Shown here in pieces: positions 16,490-24,909 of a stretch of 64,000 nucleotides of DNA. Position numbers and translations under genes: made by a program. Each line of letters opens with the position of its first letter. The stretch's first letter is position 1. Source of the stretch: DASTEQ01 sp040905185 (GTDB lineage Bacteria; Chloroflexota; Limnocylindria; QHBO01); assembly GCA_040905185.1 (NCBI GenBank), contig JBBDRZ010000006.1:58285-122284 (forward strand), read 5' to 3'. Under the pieces are notes generated by a model that was not told the origin of the DNA, did no database searches, and was given only the letters and a program-made list of their open reading frames with translations.

Positions 16490-16984
16490 CTAGTCGCGGT
16501 GGCCCGGGGGCCTCATCTTCGCCGCGGCTGCCTCCCGTTCGTCGGGGAGCAGCTCATGGATCTGATTCCGATAGCGGACGCCGCCCGAGCTGCGAGACAG
16601 CCAGCGCAGGTAGTCCGGGTCGTGCTTTGCCAGGTCCTTCAGGGTCCAGCCCATATATCGGCCAAAGTCGACCACGTTGAATGCCGTGTGGCCGTTGCCG
16701 TTGGTGGCCATCGGTACGGCGTACCCGTTCGTCGGGGGAGGCTGAACCGGTGCTGGCCCGAGGACGACCGGCGTGAGGTGGCGCTCCCGGTCGTACCGTC
16801 GTCGACGGATCGGCGTGCGGAGCAGGTCGTAGGCGCGGTTGATGTCCGCCATCCGCGCGGCGTCGCCCTTCTGGCCGTCCGGGTGGTAGCGGCGGGCAAG
16901 GACCCGGAACGCCGCTTCGATGACGATGTCATCGGCGTCTGGAAGTACTTGAAGCGTCCTGTATGCGTCGAAATCGGTCGACAA
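16490..16984 (-). CDS. J-domain protein with conserved C-terminal WL domain
   Basis: 164 residues from a TTG at 16984. Residues 6-66 form a J-domain: YRTLQVLPDADDIVIEAAFR, LARRYHPD (HPD motif, which stimulates Hsp70 ATPase) and INRAYDLL. A Pro/Asn/Gly linker follows, then VVDFGRYMGWTLKDLAKHDP, then DYLRWLSRSSGGVRYR, a domain resembling the DUF3820/exonuclease-X C-terminal type (FGKYKGxxL...DYLxWL). A co-chaperone for DnaK is likely; the C-terminal domain suggests a special client or nucleic-acid role. No ATG is available near the J-domain, hence TTG. Confidence 0.72.
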   Translation of the reverse strand: MSTDFDAYRTLQVLPDADDIVIEAAFRVLARRYHPDGQKGDAARMADINRAYDLLRTPIRRRRYDRERHLTPVVLGPAPVQPPPTNGYAVPMATNGNGHTAFNVVDFGRYMGWTLKDLAKHDPDYLRWLSRSSGGVRYRNQIHELLPDEREAAAAKMRPPGHRD

Positions 16985-17017
16985 GTTCCCACCCCAAAAT
17001 GGACTCAGATGGTATGC

Positions 17018-19117
17018 CTAACCGCCTGAAAATGCCAGAAAAATCTCGCCCTGTGCGTTGACAAAAGTCGACACATATCCGGCGCCCACGATCCGCTCGC
17101 GGATGCCATCCGGCAGGTCGTCAGGCTCGAACACGACGTACGGATATCCCGATTGCAGGAGAGGGTCCAGTTCGTCCAGCGCGTGGAGGCGGCCGCCGGC
17201 GGTGTGGATGCTGACCTCGGTCTGCTCCGACACCATGGTTTCCAGCATCCCGCCGAACACGCCGATGGGCGTGGCATCCCACTGCTGGAAGTTGAACGCC
17301 ACGTGCAGCACGGGCGTGGTGGACTGGAGGCGCCCGGCGGCCACCTCCTCCCGCAGCCGCTCGACCAGCTCCGCCTGGGGCGCGCTGATGATGGTCCGCG
17401 AGTCGGGATACCCGCCCCAGAACCCGAATTCCGCCGCGCGCAGATCAATCGACAGGGTCTCGCTTATCCGGTGCTCGCCCAGGAGCAGGGCTTCGATCGG
17501 CTCGGCCCGGATTGGAAGCGCGGCGGCGACCAGGAACAGGCCCACCACCCCGGCGCGCAGGGCGAGCCCGAACCGGGGGCTCTCCCACACCGCCTGGAGC
17601 GCGAACGCGCCCATGACTGCCAGGAACACGGGCGTCCAGTAGTGCAGTGTCTTGGTCACCTCGAAATCGAGGCCGTCGACTCCCACGTTCTGCCAGGGGA
17701 TGGCAGCCGCGGCGAGCACGGCCAACAGACCCATGACGAAGGCCACCACCGGCACCAGCGCGAAGGTGGTCCGTCCGGCCACGATGCCGCCCACGGCCAC
17801 CGTCCAGACCAGGATCGGATAGTGCAGGAAGACGTCGACGAAGGTCTTGATCCAGCGTTGCAGCGAAGGCAGCGCGAACAGCACCACGGCCACCACGGCC
17901 GTTATCCCGGCGGCGCGGAAGCCCAGCACGAACCAGCGCCGGGCCGTTTCGGAGCGGTCGAGCAGCCACACGGCGCCGAGCGCGGGCGGGATGACGGCCA
18001 GTCCCAGGGCAGAGGGCAGGTCGACCCCGAGCATGGTTGAGGCCTGGGGCAGCGCCAGCACCCCGCCCCCGACCAGCGCCGGCACCCCCAGCCCTTCAAA
18101 CCGCCCTGGGACGAGCGCCACCAGGGCGACAACCGTCCCCGCCGTCAGCACCCCGACCAGCGGATGGACGAACATCGTCGCCGCCAGCCCGACCGCCAGG
18201 ACCAGCGGCCGCCTCCGCTCTGTCCCCTCCAGCAGTTCCACCAGGCAGAAGGCGACCAGGGGCAGGACCAGGACCGTGGCTCGGTCATCGGCCATCCGCG
18301 CGAACGAGATGGTGAGGGTGAAGGCCACCAGCATCCACCACCCCACGCTCCGGCCGAGGATGCCGGATGCCAGGCGGACCATGCCCACGCCCACCAGGAT
18401 GGTTCCTGGCAGGACGAACGCGGCCGTGGCCAGCGCCGCGGGCTGGCCACTCAGGACCGTGGCCGACCCCAGCAGCCCGGTATAGCCCAGGAACATCCGC
18501 GACGGCCCGTAGATGGGTGACGGGGCGATGGTCAGGGTCGCGAACTCGCCGAAGGCGCGGAGGTGCTCGGCCGGCGCCACGTGGTTGGGCAGGACGTCGA
18601 TGAACGGCACCACCGGCGAGGCCAGCTGGAGGATCACCGATCCGGACCAGGCCAGGACCAGGAAGGCGCTGGCGACCGACGGCCACCCCAGCCTGAGCGC
18701 CGGCCGGCTCGCAAAGATGGGTCGAACAAACCAGCCTAGACCGATCACGGCCGCATTGACCGCCAGCAGCACCGGCTGGCGGAAGAGCCCCAGGCTGCCG
18801 AGCAGCATGAGCGCCACCAGACCGATGACGACCGCCCCCACCAGGCCGCCCAGCAGGGCATCGGTCACCGAGGCGTATGGCGCGCGGCGGAGAGCCCGGA
18901 TGGCGACCGCGCCGGCGGCCAATTGCAGCACCGCCGAGCCGAGGACCAGCACCGCCGCCGGGAAGGTCACCGGCAGCTGGCTCGCGACCCCCGCCAGCCC
19001 CCGCTCCCAGCTGGAGCCCAGATCGGTGCCGTCAAGCATCCGGATGCCAACCAGGGTGGCGGCCACCCCCACCACGCTCAGGAGCTCCAGGGTGCGCCGC
19101 TCCACTCCGTCACGCAT
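17018..19117 (-). CDS. Large polytopic membrane protein, unknown
   Basis: 699 residues from the ATG at 19117; a longer frame to 19249 would run into the ribosome-binding site of the divergent gene. There are about 14 hydrophobic segments from residue 10 to 570 (for example LLSVVGVAATLVGI, AVVIGLVALMLLGSLGLF, LVLAVGLAATMFVHPLVGVL), then a soluble C-terminal domain of about 120 residues (TIISAPQAELVERLREEVAA, VLHVAFNFQQWDATPIGVFGG). This layout resembles GT-C-type glycosyltransferases or other lipid-linked sugar enzymes, but no decisive motif is seen. TACCGT (coding strand) lies just before the start. Confidence 0.7.
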   Translation of the reverse strand: MRDGVERRTLELLSVVGVAATLVGIRMLDGTDLGSSWERGLAGVASQLPVTFPAAVLVLGSAVLQLAAGAVAIRALRRAPYASVTDALLGGLVGAVVIGLVALMLLGSLGLFRQPVLLAVNAAVIGLGWFVRPIFASRPALRLGWPSVASAFLVLAWSGSVILQLASPVVPFIDVLPNHVAPAEHLRAFGEFATLTIAPSPIYGPSRMFLGYTGLLGSATVLSGQPAALATAAFVLPGTILVGVGMVRLASGILGRSVGWWMLVAFTLTISFARMADDRATVLVLPLVAFCLVELLEGTERRRPLVLAVGLAATMFVHPLVGVLTAGTVVALVALVPGRFEGLGVPALVGGGVLALPQASTMLGVDLPSALGLAVIPPALGAVWLLDRSETARRWFVLGFRAAGITAVVAVVLFALPSLQRWIKTFVDVFLHYPILVWTVAVGGIVAGRTTFALVPVVAFVMGLLAVLAAAAIPWQNVGVDGLDFEVTKTLHYWTPVFLAVMGAFALQAVWESPRFGLALRAGVVGLFLVAAALPIRAEPIEALLLGEHRISETLSIDLRAAEFGFWGGYPDSRTIISAPQAELVERLREEVAAGRLQSTTPVLHVAFNFQQWDATPIGVFGGMLETMVSEQTEVSIHTAGGRLHALDELDPLLQSGYPYVVFEPDDLPDGIRERIVGAGYVSTFVNAQGEIFLAFSGG

Positions 19118-19265
19118 CGGCGCGTACGGTACAGGCCGTTCGTTCCCGCCCAGGCATGCGTCATCGCGATTTCCCCACCTGGCGTTCACATTCTGCCCAT
19201 ATCCGAGCTCGAGTCTGGCCTCGAACGGATCGCATTCATCGGTCCACAACGAGGAGACTCAATTC

Positions 19266-19691
19266 ATGTTCGGACGCTTCATCGCCTTCGTGCTCCTGGT
19301 CGTGCTGGTGGCAGTGGCCGGAACCGCCGTCTACAACGCCGGCGTCACGGCGGGCATCGCGGTCGATGTCGGCAGCGCAATCGCTTCCGGAGACCCGGTG
19401 CCCATCGGCGTCTACGGACCTTTCGTCGGGCACCCGTGGGGCTACGGCTGGGGCTGGGGCGGCGGATTCCTCGGAATCCTGTTCGGCATCTTCTTCCTGT
19501 TCCTGATCTTCGGCCTGTTGCGGGCCGTCATCGGGTGGGGCCGCTGGGGCGGGCAGCGGGGCTGGAGTGGCCATAAGGGATATGGCTGGGATCATCACCG
19601 TGGTCCGCGCGAGCACTTCGACGAGTGGCACCGCGAGCAGCATGGCGAGACGCCGCAGGCACCCGACAAGCCAGAAGCCGACAGGGTCTGA
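19266..19691 (+). CDS. Small membrane protein with Gly/Trp-rich and His-rich tail
   Basis: 141 residues from the ATG at 19266, with GAGGAG 9 bases upstream. There is an N-terminal hydrophobic helix (FIAFVLLVVLVAVAGTAVY), a GYGWGWGGG loop, a second strongly hydrophobic helix (FLGILFGIFFLFLIFGLLRAVI), then a Gly/Trp/His-rich cytosolic or external tail (GWDHHRGPREHFDEWHREQH). It precedes a response regulator-histidine kinase pair by about 60 bases, and may be part of the stimulus system or its target. The His-rich tail could bind metal (inference). No family name is recognised. Confidence 0.68.
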   Translation: MFGRFIAFVLLVVLVAVAGTAVYNAGVTAGIAVDVGSAIASGDPVPIGVYGPFVGHPWGYGWGWGGGFLGILFGIFFLFLIFGLLRAVIGWGRWGGQRGWSGHKGYGWDHHRGPREHFDEWHREQHGETPQAPDKPEADRV

Positions 19692-19740
19692 TTCCCCTTC
19701 GGGACCGATACGGGCGGGCGGGCGGCGCCGCTCGCCCGAC

Positions 19741-19746
19741 TACCAT
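19741..19746 (+). promoter_or_regulatory. Putative -10 element TACCAT
   Basis: TACCAT ends 7 bases before the ATG at 19754 and overlaps an alternative ATG at 19745. This supports 19754 as the start of the response regulator in a leaderless transcript. Confidence 0.35.
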
Positions 19747-19753
19747 GCCTCCC

Positions 19754-20431
19754 ATGGCGCGGGTCCTCGTCGTCGATGACGAGCCCAGGATCGTCCAGCT
19801 CGTCCGCGACTATTTGGAGCGGGCGGGCTTCGCCGTCTCGACCGCTCGGGCCGGGCCGGAGGCCCTCATGCGTGCGCACCAGGATCGGCCCGACCTGATC
19901 GTGCTCGACCTGGGCCTGCCTGGGCTCGACGGGCTTGAGGTGACGCGCCGCCTGCGCCGCGACTCGGGAGTCCCGATCATCATGCTCACAGCCCGCGACG
20001 ACGAGACCGACAAGGTCGTCGGCCTCGAGCTGGGGGCCGACGATTACGTGACCAAGCCCTTCAGCCCGCGTGAGCTGACCGCGCGCGTGCGCGCCGTCCT
20101 TCGCCGTCACGCCGCCGACGCCGATGCGGACCTGATCCGCGCAGGCGACCTGGTGCTCGACGTACCTCGCCTCCGGGTTGAGGTCTCCGGGCGCGCCGTG
20201 ACCCTCACCGGCACGGAGTTTCAGCTGGTCACCGCCATGGCTCGCCAGCCGGGGAGGGTATTCACCCGGTCCCAATTGCTGGACGCGATTCATGGCGTCG
20301 CATTCGAGTCGTATGAGCGGGCGATCGACGCCCATGTCAAGAACATCCGACGCAAGATCGAACCGAACGCGCGTGCGCCGCGCTACCTGCTCACCGTGTA
20401 CGGCGTTGGCTACCGCCTGACCGATGCCTGA
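19754..20431 (+). CDS. OmpR/PhoB-family response regulator
   Basis: 225 residues. A receiver domain comes first (ARVLVVDDEPRIVQLVRDYL), with phosphoacceptor Asp52 in LIVLDLGLPGLDG, the Thr in IIMLTARDDE, and Lys in DDYVTKPFSPREL. A C-terminal winged helix follows (VTLTGTEFQLVTAMARQPGR, SQLLDAIHG, SYERAIDAHVKNIRRKI, LLTVYGVGYRL). It is a DNA-binding transcription factor phosphorylated by the kinase encoded next, whose start overlaps by 8 bases. The target is probably the local membrane protein gene or envelope genes (inference). Confidence 0.93.
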   Translation: MARVLVVDDEPRIVQLVRDYLERAGFAVSTARAGPEALMRAHQDRPDLIVLDLGLPGLDGLEVTRRLRRDSGVPIIMLTARDDETDKVVGLELGADDYVTKPFSPRELTARVRAVLRRHAADADADLIRAGDLVLDVPRLRVEVSGRAVTLTGTEFQLVTAMARQPGRVFTRSQLLDAIHGVAFESYERAIDAHVKNIRRKIEPNARAPRYLLTVYGVGYRLTDA

Positions 20432-21545
20432 CCGGAGACATCGGGGGTGGCACGGATACGGCCGTCACCGGCCGCGGTGGTGGCCGGATGACGAGGCGTG
20501 GCCGCCGGCTGACGCCGAGCGGGCCGAATACTGGCGCCGGACGCGCGGCGGATTCATGTGGCGCATTGGTTGCTTCTTCGTCTTCATGGTGGTGGTCCTC
20601 GCGTCGGTGGTGGCCCTGCTCGCGTGGCTGATCAGCAACGCGGTGGGTGGCTCACAGCCGTGGGCCGCGGCCATCCTGATCGGCCTGTTCGTTCTGATCG
20701 TGCTCGGGATGGCAGGTGGGGCAGTGCGCCGAGCGGCCGCGCCGGTGGGAGACCTGATCGAGGCTTCCGGCCGCGTCGAAGCGGGCGATTTCAGTGCTCG
20801 CGTGCCAGAGGAGGGCCCACGCGAGGTCCGTTCCCTGGCCCGAGCCTTCAACTCGATGAGCGCCCGCCTCGAAGAGATGGAGGCGCAGCGGCAGTCGACG
20901 CTGGCCGACGTCTCACACGAGCTGCGGACGCCGTTGACGGTGATACAGGGCAACATCGAGGCGCTGCTGGACGGGGTTTACCCCGCCGATGCGGAGCACC
21001 TCGAGCCGATCCTGGAGGAAGCCCGCGTCATGGAGCGGCTGATCGAGGACCTGCGGACGCTGACCCTGGTCGAGGCCGGCAGTCTCGTTCTCCATCGCGA
21101 GCCGACCGATCTCGAAGCGCTGCTCCCTGAAGTCGCAGCCGGGTACCGAAGCCAGGCGGAGCAGGCCGGCATTCAGCTCACCGTCATCGTGGGCGAGGGC
21201 GTGCCAACGCTGGAGCTGGACCCGGCGCGTATCCGGGAGGTGGTGGCGAACCTGCTGACCAATGCCCTCCGTCACACTTCGCGTGGCGGAATCGTCGACC
21301 TGACGGCGCGCCTGGACGATCTCGCGGTGCTCGTCACCGTGCGCGACACAGGGAGCGGGATGAGCGCCGAGGCGCTGGCTCGGATCTTCGACCGCTTCTA
21401 CCGCTCGCCCGACTCCCCGGGGAGCGGCCTCGGCCTGCCCATCGCCCGCGACCTGGTCGAAGCCCACGGCGGCACCCTCACCGCAACCTCAGAAGTCGGC
21501 CGCGGCACCACCATCCGCTTCACCCTGCCACTTGCCGGGCGCTAG
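20424..21545 (+). CDS. Sensor histidine kinase, HAMP type
   Basis: 373 residues. There is a basic His/Arg/Trp-rich N-terminus, two transmembrane helices (about 46-70 and 77-98) separated by only a few residues, then a HAMP domain (RRAAAPVGDLIEASGRVEAG). The H-box phosphoacceptor is His165 in DVSHELRTPLTV. N-box LLTNALRHT, G1 DTGSGM, F-box DRFYR, G2 GSGLGLPIA and a final GRGTTIRFTLPL complete the ATPase. With almost no extracellular sensor loop it probably senses within the membrane or through a partner, perhaps the preceding membrane protein. Confidence 0.92.
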   Translation: MPDRRHRGWHGYGRHRPRWWPDDEAWPPADAERAEYWRRTRGGFMWRIGCFFVFMVVVLASVVALLAWLISNAVGGSQPWAAAILIGLFVLIVLGMAGGAVRRAAAPVGDLIEASGRVEAGDFSARVPEEGPREVRSLARAFNSMSARLEEMEAQRQSTLADVSHELRTPLTVIQGNIEALLDGVYPADAEHLEPILEEARVMERLIEDLRTLTLVEAGSLVLHREPTDLEALLPEVAAGYRSQAEQAGIQLTVIVGEGVPTLELDPARIREVVANLLTNALRHTSRGGIVDLTARLDDLAVLVTVRDTGSGMSAEALARIFDRFYRSPDSPGSGLGLPIARDLVEAHGGTLTATSEVGRGTTIRFTLPLAGR

Positions 21546-21551
21546 GCGAGA

Positions 21552-22016
21552 TCAACTCCGATCCAAATCCGACTTGGAACGCCGATCGGTGGAGGAGTTA
21601 GACGCCTCTTCGGGGTGAACCAACTCGTGAAGCCGCTTCGCCTTTGCCTCTAGAGTCTCATCTTGCTGCTTTGGAGCTTCTCGCTTTGGAGCGGGAGTGG
21701 TGGTCTGTAAATCCATCAGAGACGTGCCTCGCCTGAAGACGGGGTCGGTGACGGAGATGAAATACAGGCCGCCGAATCCCGCGATCAGCGCGCCGAGGAT
21801 GAGCCCTCCAAGGTCAGGACCGCGCTCGAGTGCCGGCAGGAACATGCTGATGCCGAGCCCAACGAACAGGAGGCCGATTCCGACTCGTTGCAGGAACAGT
21901 GCTCGCATGCCTACTGAATTCGGTCGCTTGCCAAAAAGCGAGAAGACAACATTCAGGAGCATCAGCGCGATGCCGAACGCCACGACAGCGATCCCTGGCA
22001 CGATCCACCAGTTCAC
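21552..22016 (-). CDS. Membrane protein, unknown
   Basis: 154 residues from a GTG at 22016. Three hydrophobic helices (WIVPGIAVVAFGIALMLLNVV, VGIGLLFVGLGISMFL, LGGLILGALIAGFGGLYFIS) precede a charged soluble tail (KREAPKQQDETLEAKAKRLH). TAAGGT 6 bases before the GTG resembles a -10. Local base composition is lower in G+C than in flanking genes. The gene is convergent with the histidine kinase. I do not recognise the family. Confidence 0.62.
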   Translation of the reverse strand: MNWWIVPGIAVVAFGIALMLLNVVFSLFGKRPNSVGMRALFLQRVGIGLLFVGLGISMFLPALERGPDLGGLILGALIAGFGGLYFISVTDPVFRRGTSLMDLQTTTPAPKREAPKQQDETLEAKAKRLHELVHPEEASNSSTDRRSKSDLDRS

Positions 22017-22188
22017 CGGATCACCTTAGCCCACGGCCTCAACGCTCCGGGTTCGTAGCCGGGCCCAGGTGTCCAAGCTGCCCGAGGTCAGGGCGTCCGT
22101 GGCCGGCCCCGCAGCGCGTTGCGTCAGCCGCGCAAGGGGGTGGCCGCGGGTGCCATCACGTCATCGGTCGGTATCGGTCCAGATCGGC

Positions 22189-23649
22189 CTAGTCCACGAT
22201 CTTGGCCATCACGTGCTTGACGACGGTGTAGTCCTCGATGCTGTAGGACGACATGTCCTTGCCGTAGCCGGACTGCTTGAATCCACCGTGCGGCATCTCG
22301 GACACGAGGGGCAGGTGGTCGTTGATCCAGACCGTGCCGAACCGCAGGCGCCGAGCGGCATTCAGGGCACGCTTGACGTCCCGCGTCCAGACCGATGCCG
22401 CCAGCCCGAACGGCACACCGTTGGCCCAGCGGATTCCCTCCTCGTCGTCGGCGAAGTGCTGGATTGTGACGACCGGGCCAAAGACCTCCTTCTGGATGAT
22501 CTCGCTGTCCTGGCTGACGCCGGTGACCAGGCTGGGCCGATAGAAGTAGCCCTGCCCCTCGATGGCTGATCCGCCGGCCACGACCTCGGCGCCATAGCCA
22601 CGGGCCCGGTCCACGAAGCCGATGACCCGCTCCTGCTGGGCCTGGCTGACCATGGGCCCCATGTCGAGATCGGCTTCCTTGTAGTCTTCCACCGAGGCCG
22701 GGTCGCCCACCTTGAGCGAGTCGATGGCTGGGACGAGGCGCTCGAGCAGACCGTCGAACGAGCTGCGGGACGCGATGACGCGAGTGGCCGCCGTGCAGTC
22801 CTGGCCGGAGTTGAAGAAGCCAGCCAGCTTGACGCCCTCAGTTACCGCGTCCAGGTCGGCGTCGTCAAACACGAGGACGGGGGCTTTGCCGCCCAGCTCC
22901 AGGTGGACGCGCTTGACGGTCTGGGCCGCGGCCGCGGCGATCTCGCGGCCGGTGGCCGTGTCACCGGTGAGCGACACCATGTCCACGGCGGGGTGGGAAA
23001 TGAGATGGGCCCCGACGGTCTTGCCTGGGCCGATGACCACGTTGAGGACGCCCTTGGGAAAGATGTCGGCTGCCAGCTCCGCGAGCTTGATGGCGGTCAG
23101 TGGCGTCCATGACGAGGGCTTGAGGACGACCGTGTTGCCGGCGGCCAGGGCGGGCCCGAGCTTCCAGATGGCCATCATCAGCGGGTAGTTCCAGGGGGCC
23201 ACCTGGCCGACGACCCCGACCGGCTCTCGGCGGATCATGCTGGTGTGGGTGGAAACGTACTCCCCGGCCGCCTTGCCCTCCACGACTCGGGCCGCGCCGG
23301 CGAAGAACCGTAGGTTGTCGACGCTGAACTCCACGTCGAACGCGGCCACGGACATGGGCTTCCCGACGTTCGCCGATTCCACCCGCGCCAGCTCGTCCGC
23401 ATGCGACTCGATCGCGTCGGCGAACTTGTGGAGCATCCCGCTGCGCTCGGCCGGCGTGGTGAGGGACCACGTCTCGAACGCGTCGCGGGCAGCGGCCACC
23501 GCCGCGTCCACGTCCGCTGTGGTGCCCTTTGGGACGTCGGCGATCTTCTGCTCGGTGGCCGGGTTGATGACTTCGGTCGTCTCGCCGGTGGCGGCGTCAC
23601 GCCACTCCCCGGCGATGAACATCTGATAGCGGGATGCGGTGAGGGTCAT
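22189..23649 (-). CDS. patD: Gamma-aminobutyraldehyde / betaine-aldehyde-type dehydrogenase
   Basis: 486 residues from the ATG at 23649 (GGAG upstream). Motifs: QVAPWNYPLMMAIWK, NTVVLKPSSWTP, SLTGDTATG, LELGGKAPV with the base Glu, Cys285 in SGQDCTAATR, KEVFGPV. The ending MPHGGFKQSGYGKDMSSYSI, then EDYTVVKHVM, is characteristic of PatD (YdcW) aminobutyraldehyde dehydrogenases, which turn the putrescine-derived aldehyde into GABA. This fits the acetylpolyamine hydrolase-like gene and the GABA aminotransferase elsewhere in the window. Betaine aldehyde is an alternative substrate. Confidence 0.85.
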   Translation of the reverse strand: MTLTASRYQMFIAGEWRDAATGETTEVINPATEQKIADVPKGTTADVDAAVAAARDAFETWSLTTPAERSGMLHKFADAIESHADELARVESANVGKPMSVAAFDVEFSVDNLRFFAGAARVVEGKAAGEYVSTHTSMIRREPVGVVGQVAPWNYPLMMAIWKLGPALAAGNTVVLKPSSWTPLTAIKLAELAADIFPKGVLNVVIGPGKTVGAHLISHPAVDMVSLTGDTATGREIAAAAAQTVKRVHLELGGKAPVLVFDDADLDAVTEGVKLAGFFNSGQDCTAATRVIASRSSFDGLLERLVPAIDSLKVGDPASVEDYKEADLDMGPMVSQAQQERVIGFVDRARGYGAEVVAGGSAIEGQGYFYRPSLVTGVSQDSEIIQKEVFGPVVTIQHFADDEEGIRWANGVPFGLAASVWTRDVKRALNAARRLRFGTVWINDHLPLVSEMPHGGFKQSGYGKDMSSYSIEDYTVVKHVMAKIVD

Positions 23650-23695
23650 CCGGATCTCCTCGGGAGTGAGGGCATGGACTGGGGGCCTGGCGATT

Positions 23696-24250
23696 CTACC
23701 CGTCGCCTCGGACGGGGCGAAAGCCTCCATCAGCGACGCGGGCCATCACGAACAGCAGATCCGCCAGGCGGTTGAGGTAGCGCACGACGTGCGAGTCGGG
23801 GAGGTCACCACCCTCGGCCAGGACCACCACTCTTCGTTCTGCGCGTCGAGTCACGGACCGCGCCAGATCCAGCGCGGCGCCCGGCTGGGATTCCCCCGGC
23901 ACGACGAACTCGACCGGCATTGGGTGGGCGGCGGTCAGGCCGTCAATCTCCCGCTCCAGCGCCGTCACCATCGCTTCGGTCACGAGGCTCGTCCCCGGCG
24001 TCAGTCGTGCCCGCCGAACCCCATGCGTGGCGACCTCGGCGCCCACCACGAACAGCTCTTTCTGGAGGCGGATTAGAACGACGGTCAGAGGATCGTCGGC
24101 TCGCAGCGCCGCGCGGGCCAGGCCCATGGCGGCCACGGCCTCGTCGACCGTGCCGGCAGCCTCGATCCGGGGGCTCCCCTTGCCGACCCGGGCACCACCG
24201 AACAGGAGCCCAGTGTCACCGGCGTCCCCCCTGCGCGTGTAGATCTTCAT
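23696..24250 (-). CDS. pduO: Cob(I)alamin adenosyltransferase, PduO type
   Basis: 184 residues. It transfers the adenosyl group from ATP to corrinoid to make adenosylcobalamin. The N-terminal ATP loop YTRRGDAGDTGLLFGG and the C-terminal block LARSVTRRAERRVVVLAE, then YLNRLADLLFVMAR, are the PduO/MMAB signatures; it is a trimeric cytosolic enzyme. TAGGAT on the coding strand (24260-24265) lies 9 bases before the ATG. The 128-bp TGTACA-bounded element lies just upstream. A coenzyme B12-dependent mutase expected as client is not in this window. Confidence 0.93.
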   Translation of the reverse strand: MKIYTRRGDAGDTGLLFGGARVGKGSPRIEAAGTVDEAVAAMGLARAALRADDPLTVVLIRLQKELFVVGAEVATHGVRRARLTPGTSLVTEAMVTALEREIDGLTAAHPMPVEFVVPGESQPGAALDLARSVTRRAERRVVVLAEGGDLPDSHVVRYLNRLADLLFVMARVADGGFRPVRGDG

Positions 24251-24259
24251 GCCAGCCCG

Positions 24260-24265
24260 ATCCTA
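24260..24265 (-). promoter_or_regulatory. Putative -10 element TAGGAT (minus strand)
   Basis: On the minus strand TAGGAT ends 9 bases before the ATG of the cobalamin adenosyltransferase. No ribosome-binding site lies between, consistent with a leaderless message. Confidence 0.38.
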
Positions 24266-24323
24266 CCGCCAAGCCCGCGCCTCGGCCGGCCATGCGCCTG
24301 CCAGGATGCCCGTACGCGCCCAG

Positions 24324-24451
24324 CGTGTACATCGTCACCCGAAGGGTGCCTTGCACGCGTGTGGGAGGTCTTAGAGGGCTGTTTTGGCTCCAAATACCCG
24401 CCGCGTGAGTGATCCGGCGCATCCGGACCGTCCCAGGTGATCTTGTACACG
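24324..24451. repeat. 128-bp intergenic element bounded by inverted CGTGTACA motifs, copy A
   Basis: CGTGTACAT (24324-24332) and TTGTACACG (24443-24451) are near-perfect inverted repeats. Their outer span is 128 bases, exactly as in the second element at 32642. Inside, ATACCCGCCGCGTGAGTGA is closely matched by ATACCCATCGAGTGAGTGA in the other copy, and a small CACCCGAAGGGTG hairpin is next to the left end. It fills most of the 257-base gap upstream of the cobalamin adenosyltransferase. It could be a MITE-like element, a structured RNA or a two-site operator. Confidence 0.5.
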
Positions 24452-24507
24452 TTGGAGGCGTACCGAGGGCCTAGGGGCTACGGTTGAGGACGAGGCCTAG
24501 AAGAGAC

Positions 24508-24798
24508 CTAGAACAGGCCGGGGGGCGGCTCCCAGCGATCGGCCAGCAGCGTCACCTTGACCGGTGGACCCACGATGTCCTCGGTCTTCTGCTTGACTTC
24601 CTGAATCAGGTCCCCGGCCCACGGGCAGAAGGGCGTGGTGAGGACCATCTTGATCTCGGTCGGGGCGCCATCGGCTCCGATCTCGACGTTCTTGATCAGG
24701 TCGAGGTCCACGATGCTCATCCCGATCTCCGGGTCGTGAATGTCATAGAGCGCGGTCATCACCTCGTCGACTTTGGCGAGGTTCGAATCAATGCTCAT
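24508..24798 (-). CDS. MIP18/DUF59 family iron-sulfur assembly protein (SufT/PaaD-like)
   Basis: 96 residues. The fold is shown by VDEVMTALYDIHDPEIGMSI, VDLDLIKNVEI, and LTTPFCPWAGDLIQEVKQKT, where the Cys in the TPFCP loop is the conserved ligand or reactive residue of this family, and it ends near RWEPPPG. SufT and PaaD act in maturation of Fe-S proteins. With no suf or paa genes nearby, a general Fe-S assembly role is inferred. TAATCT (coding strand) just before the start suggests a leaderless message. Confidence 0.87.
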   Translation of the reverse strand: MSIDSNLAKVDEVMTALYDIHDPEIGMSIVDLDLIKNVEIGADGAPTEIKMVLTTPFCPWAGDLIQEVKQKTEDIVGPPVKVTLLADRWEPPPGLF

Positions 24799-24866
24799 AC
24801 CCGACCAGATTAGCAGGGATTCGCGAGCGAGCCACCGAGGGCCACCCGTCCACCACCCCGCGACAC

Positions 24867-24897
24867 GCTCCCCGCCCCGTTCACCAAGCGCGGGAAG
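24867..24897. repeat. 31-bp dispersed repeat, copy 1
   Basis: GCTCCCCGCCCCGTTCA at 24867 followed by CCAAGCGCGGGAAG. It matches 30 of 31 bases of the copy at 25769-25799 and about 26 of 31 of the one at 25266-25296. It lies 12 bases after the stop of the minus-strand membrane protein gene that ends at 24910. Confidence 0.7.
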
Positions 24898-24909
24898 CGC
24901 ACCGCGGGC

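Noticed and set aside
24324..24451. Cobalamin riboswitch upstream of the adenosyltransferase
   Set aside because: The B12-box core (GCCACTG) is not present in the upstream strand, and the flanking inverted repeats are shared with an unrelated locus.
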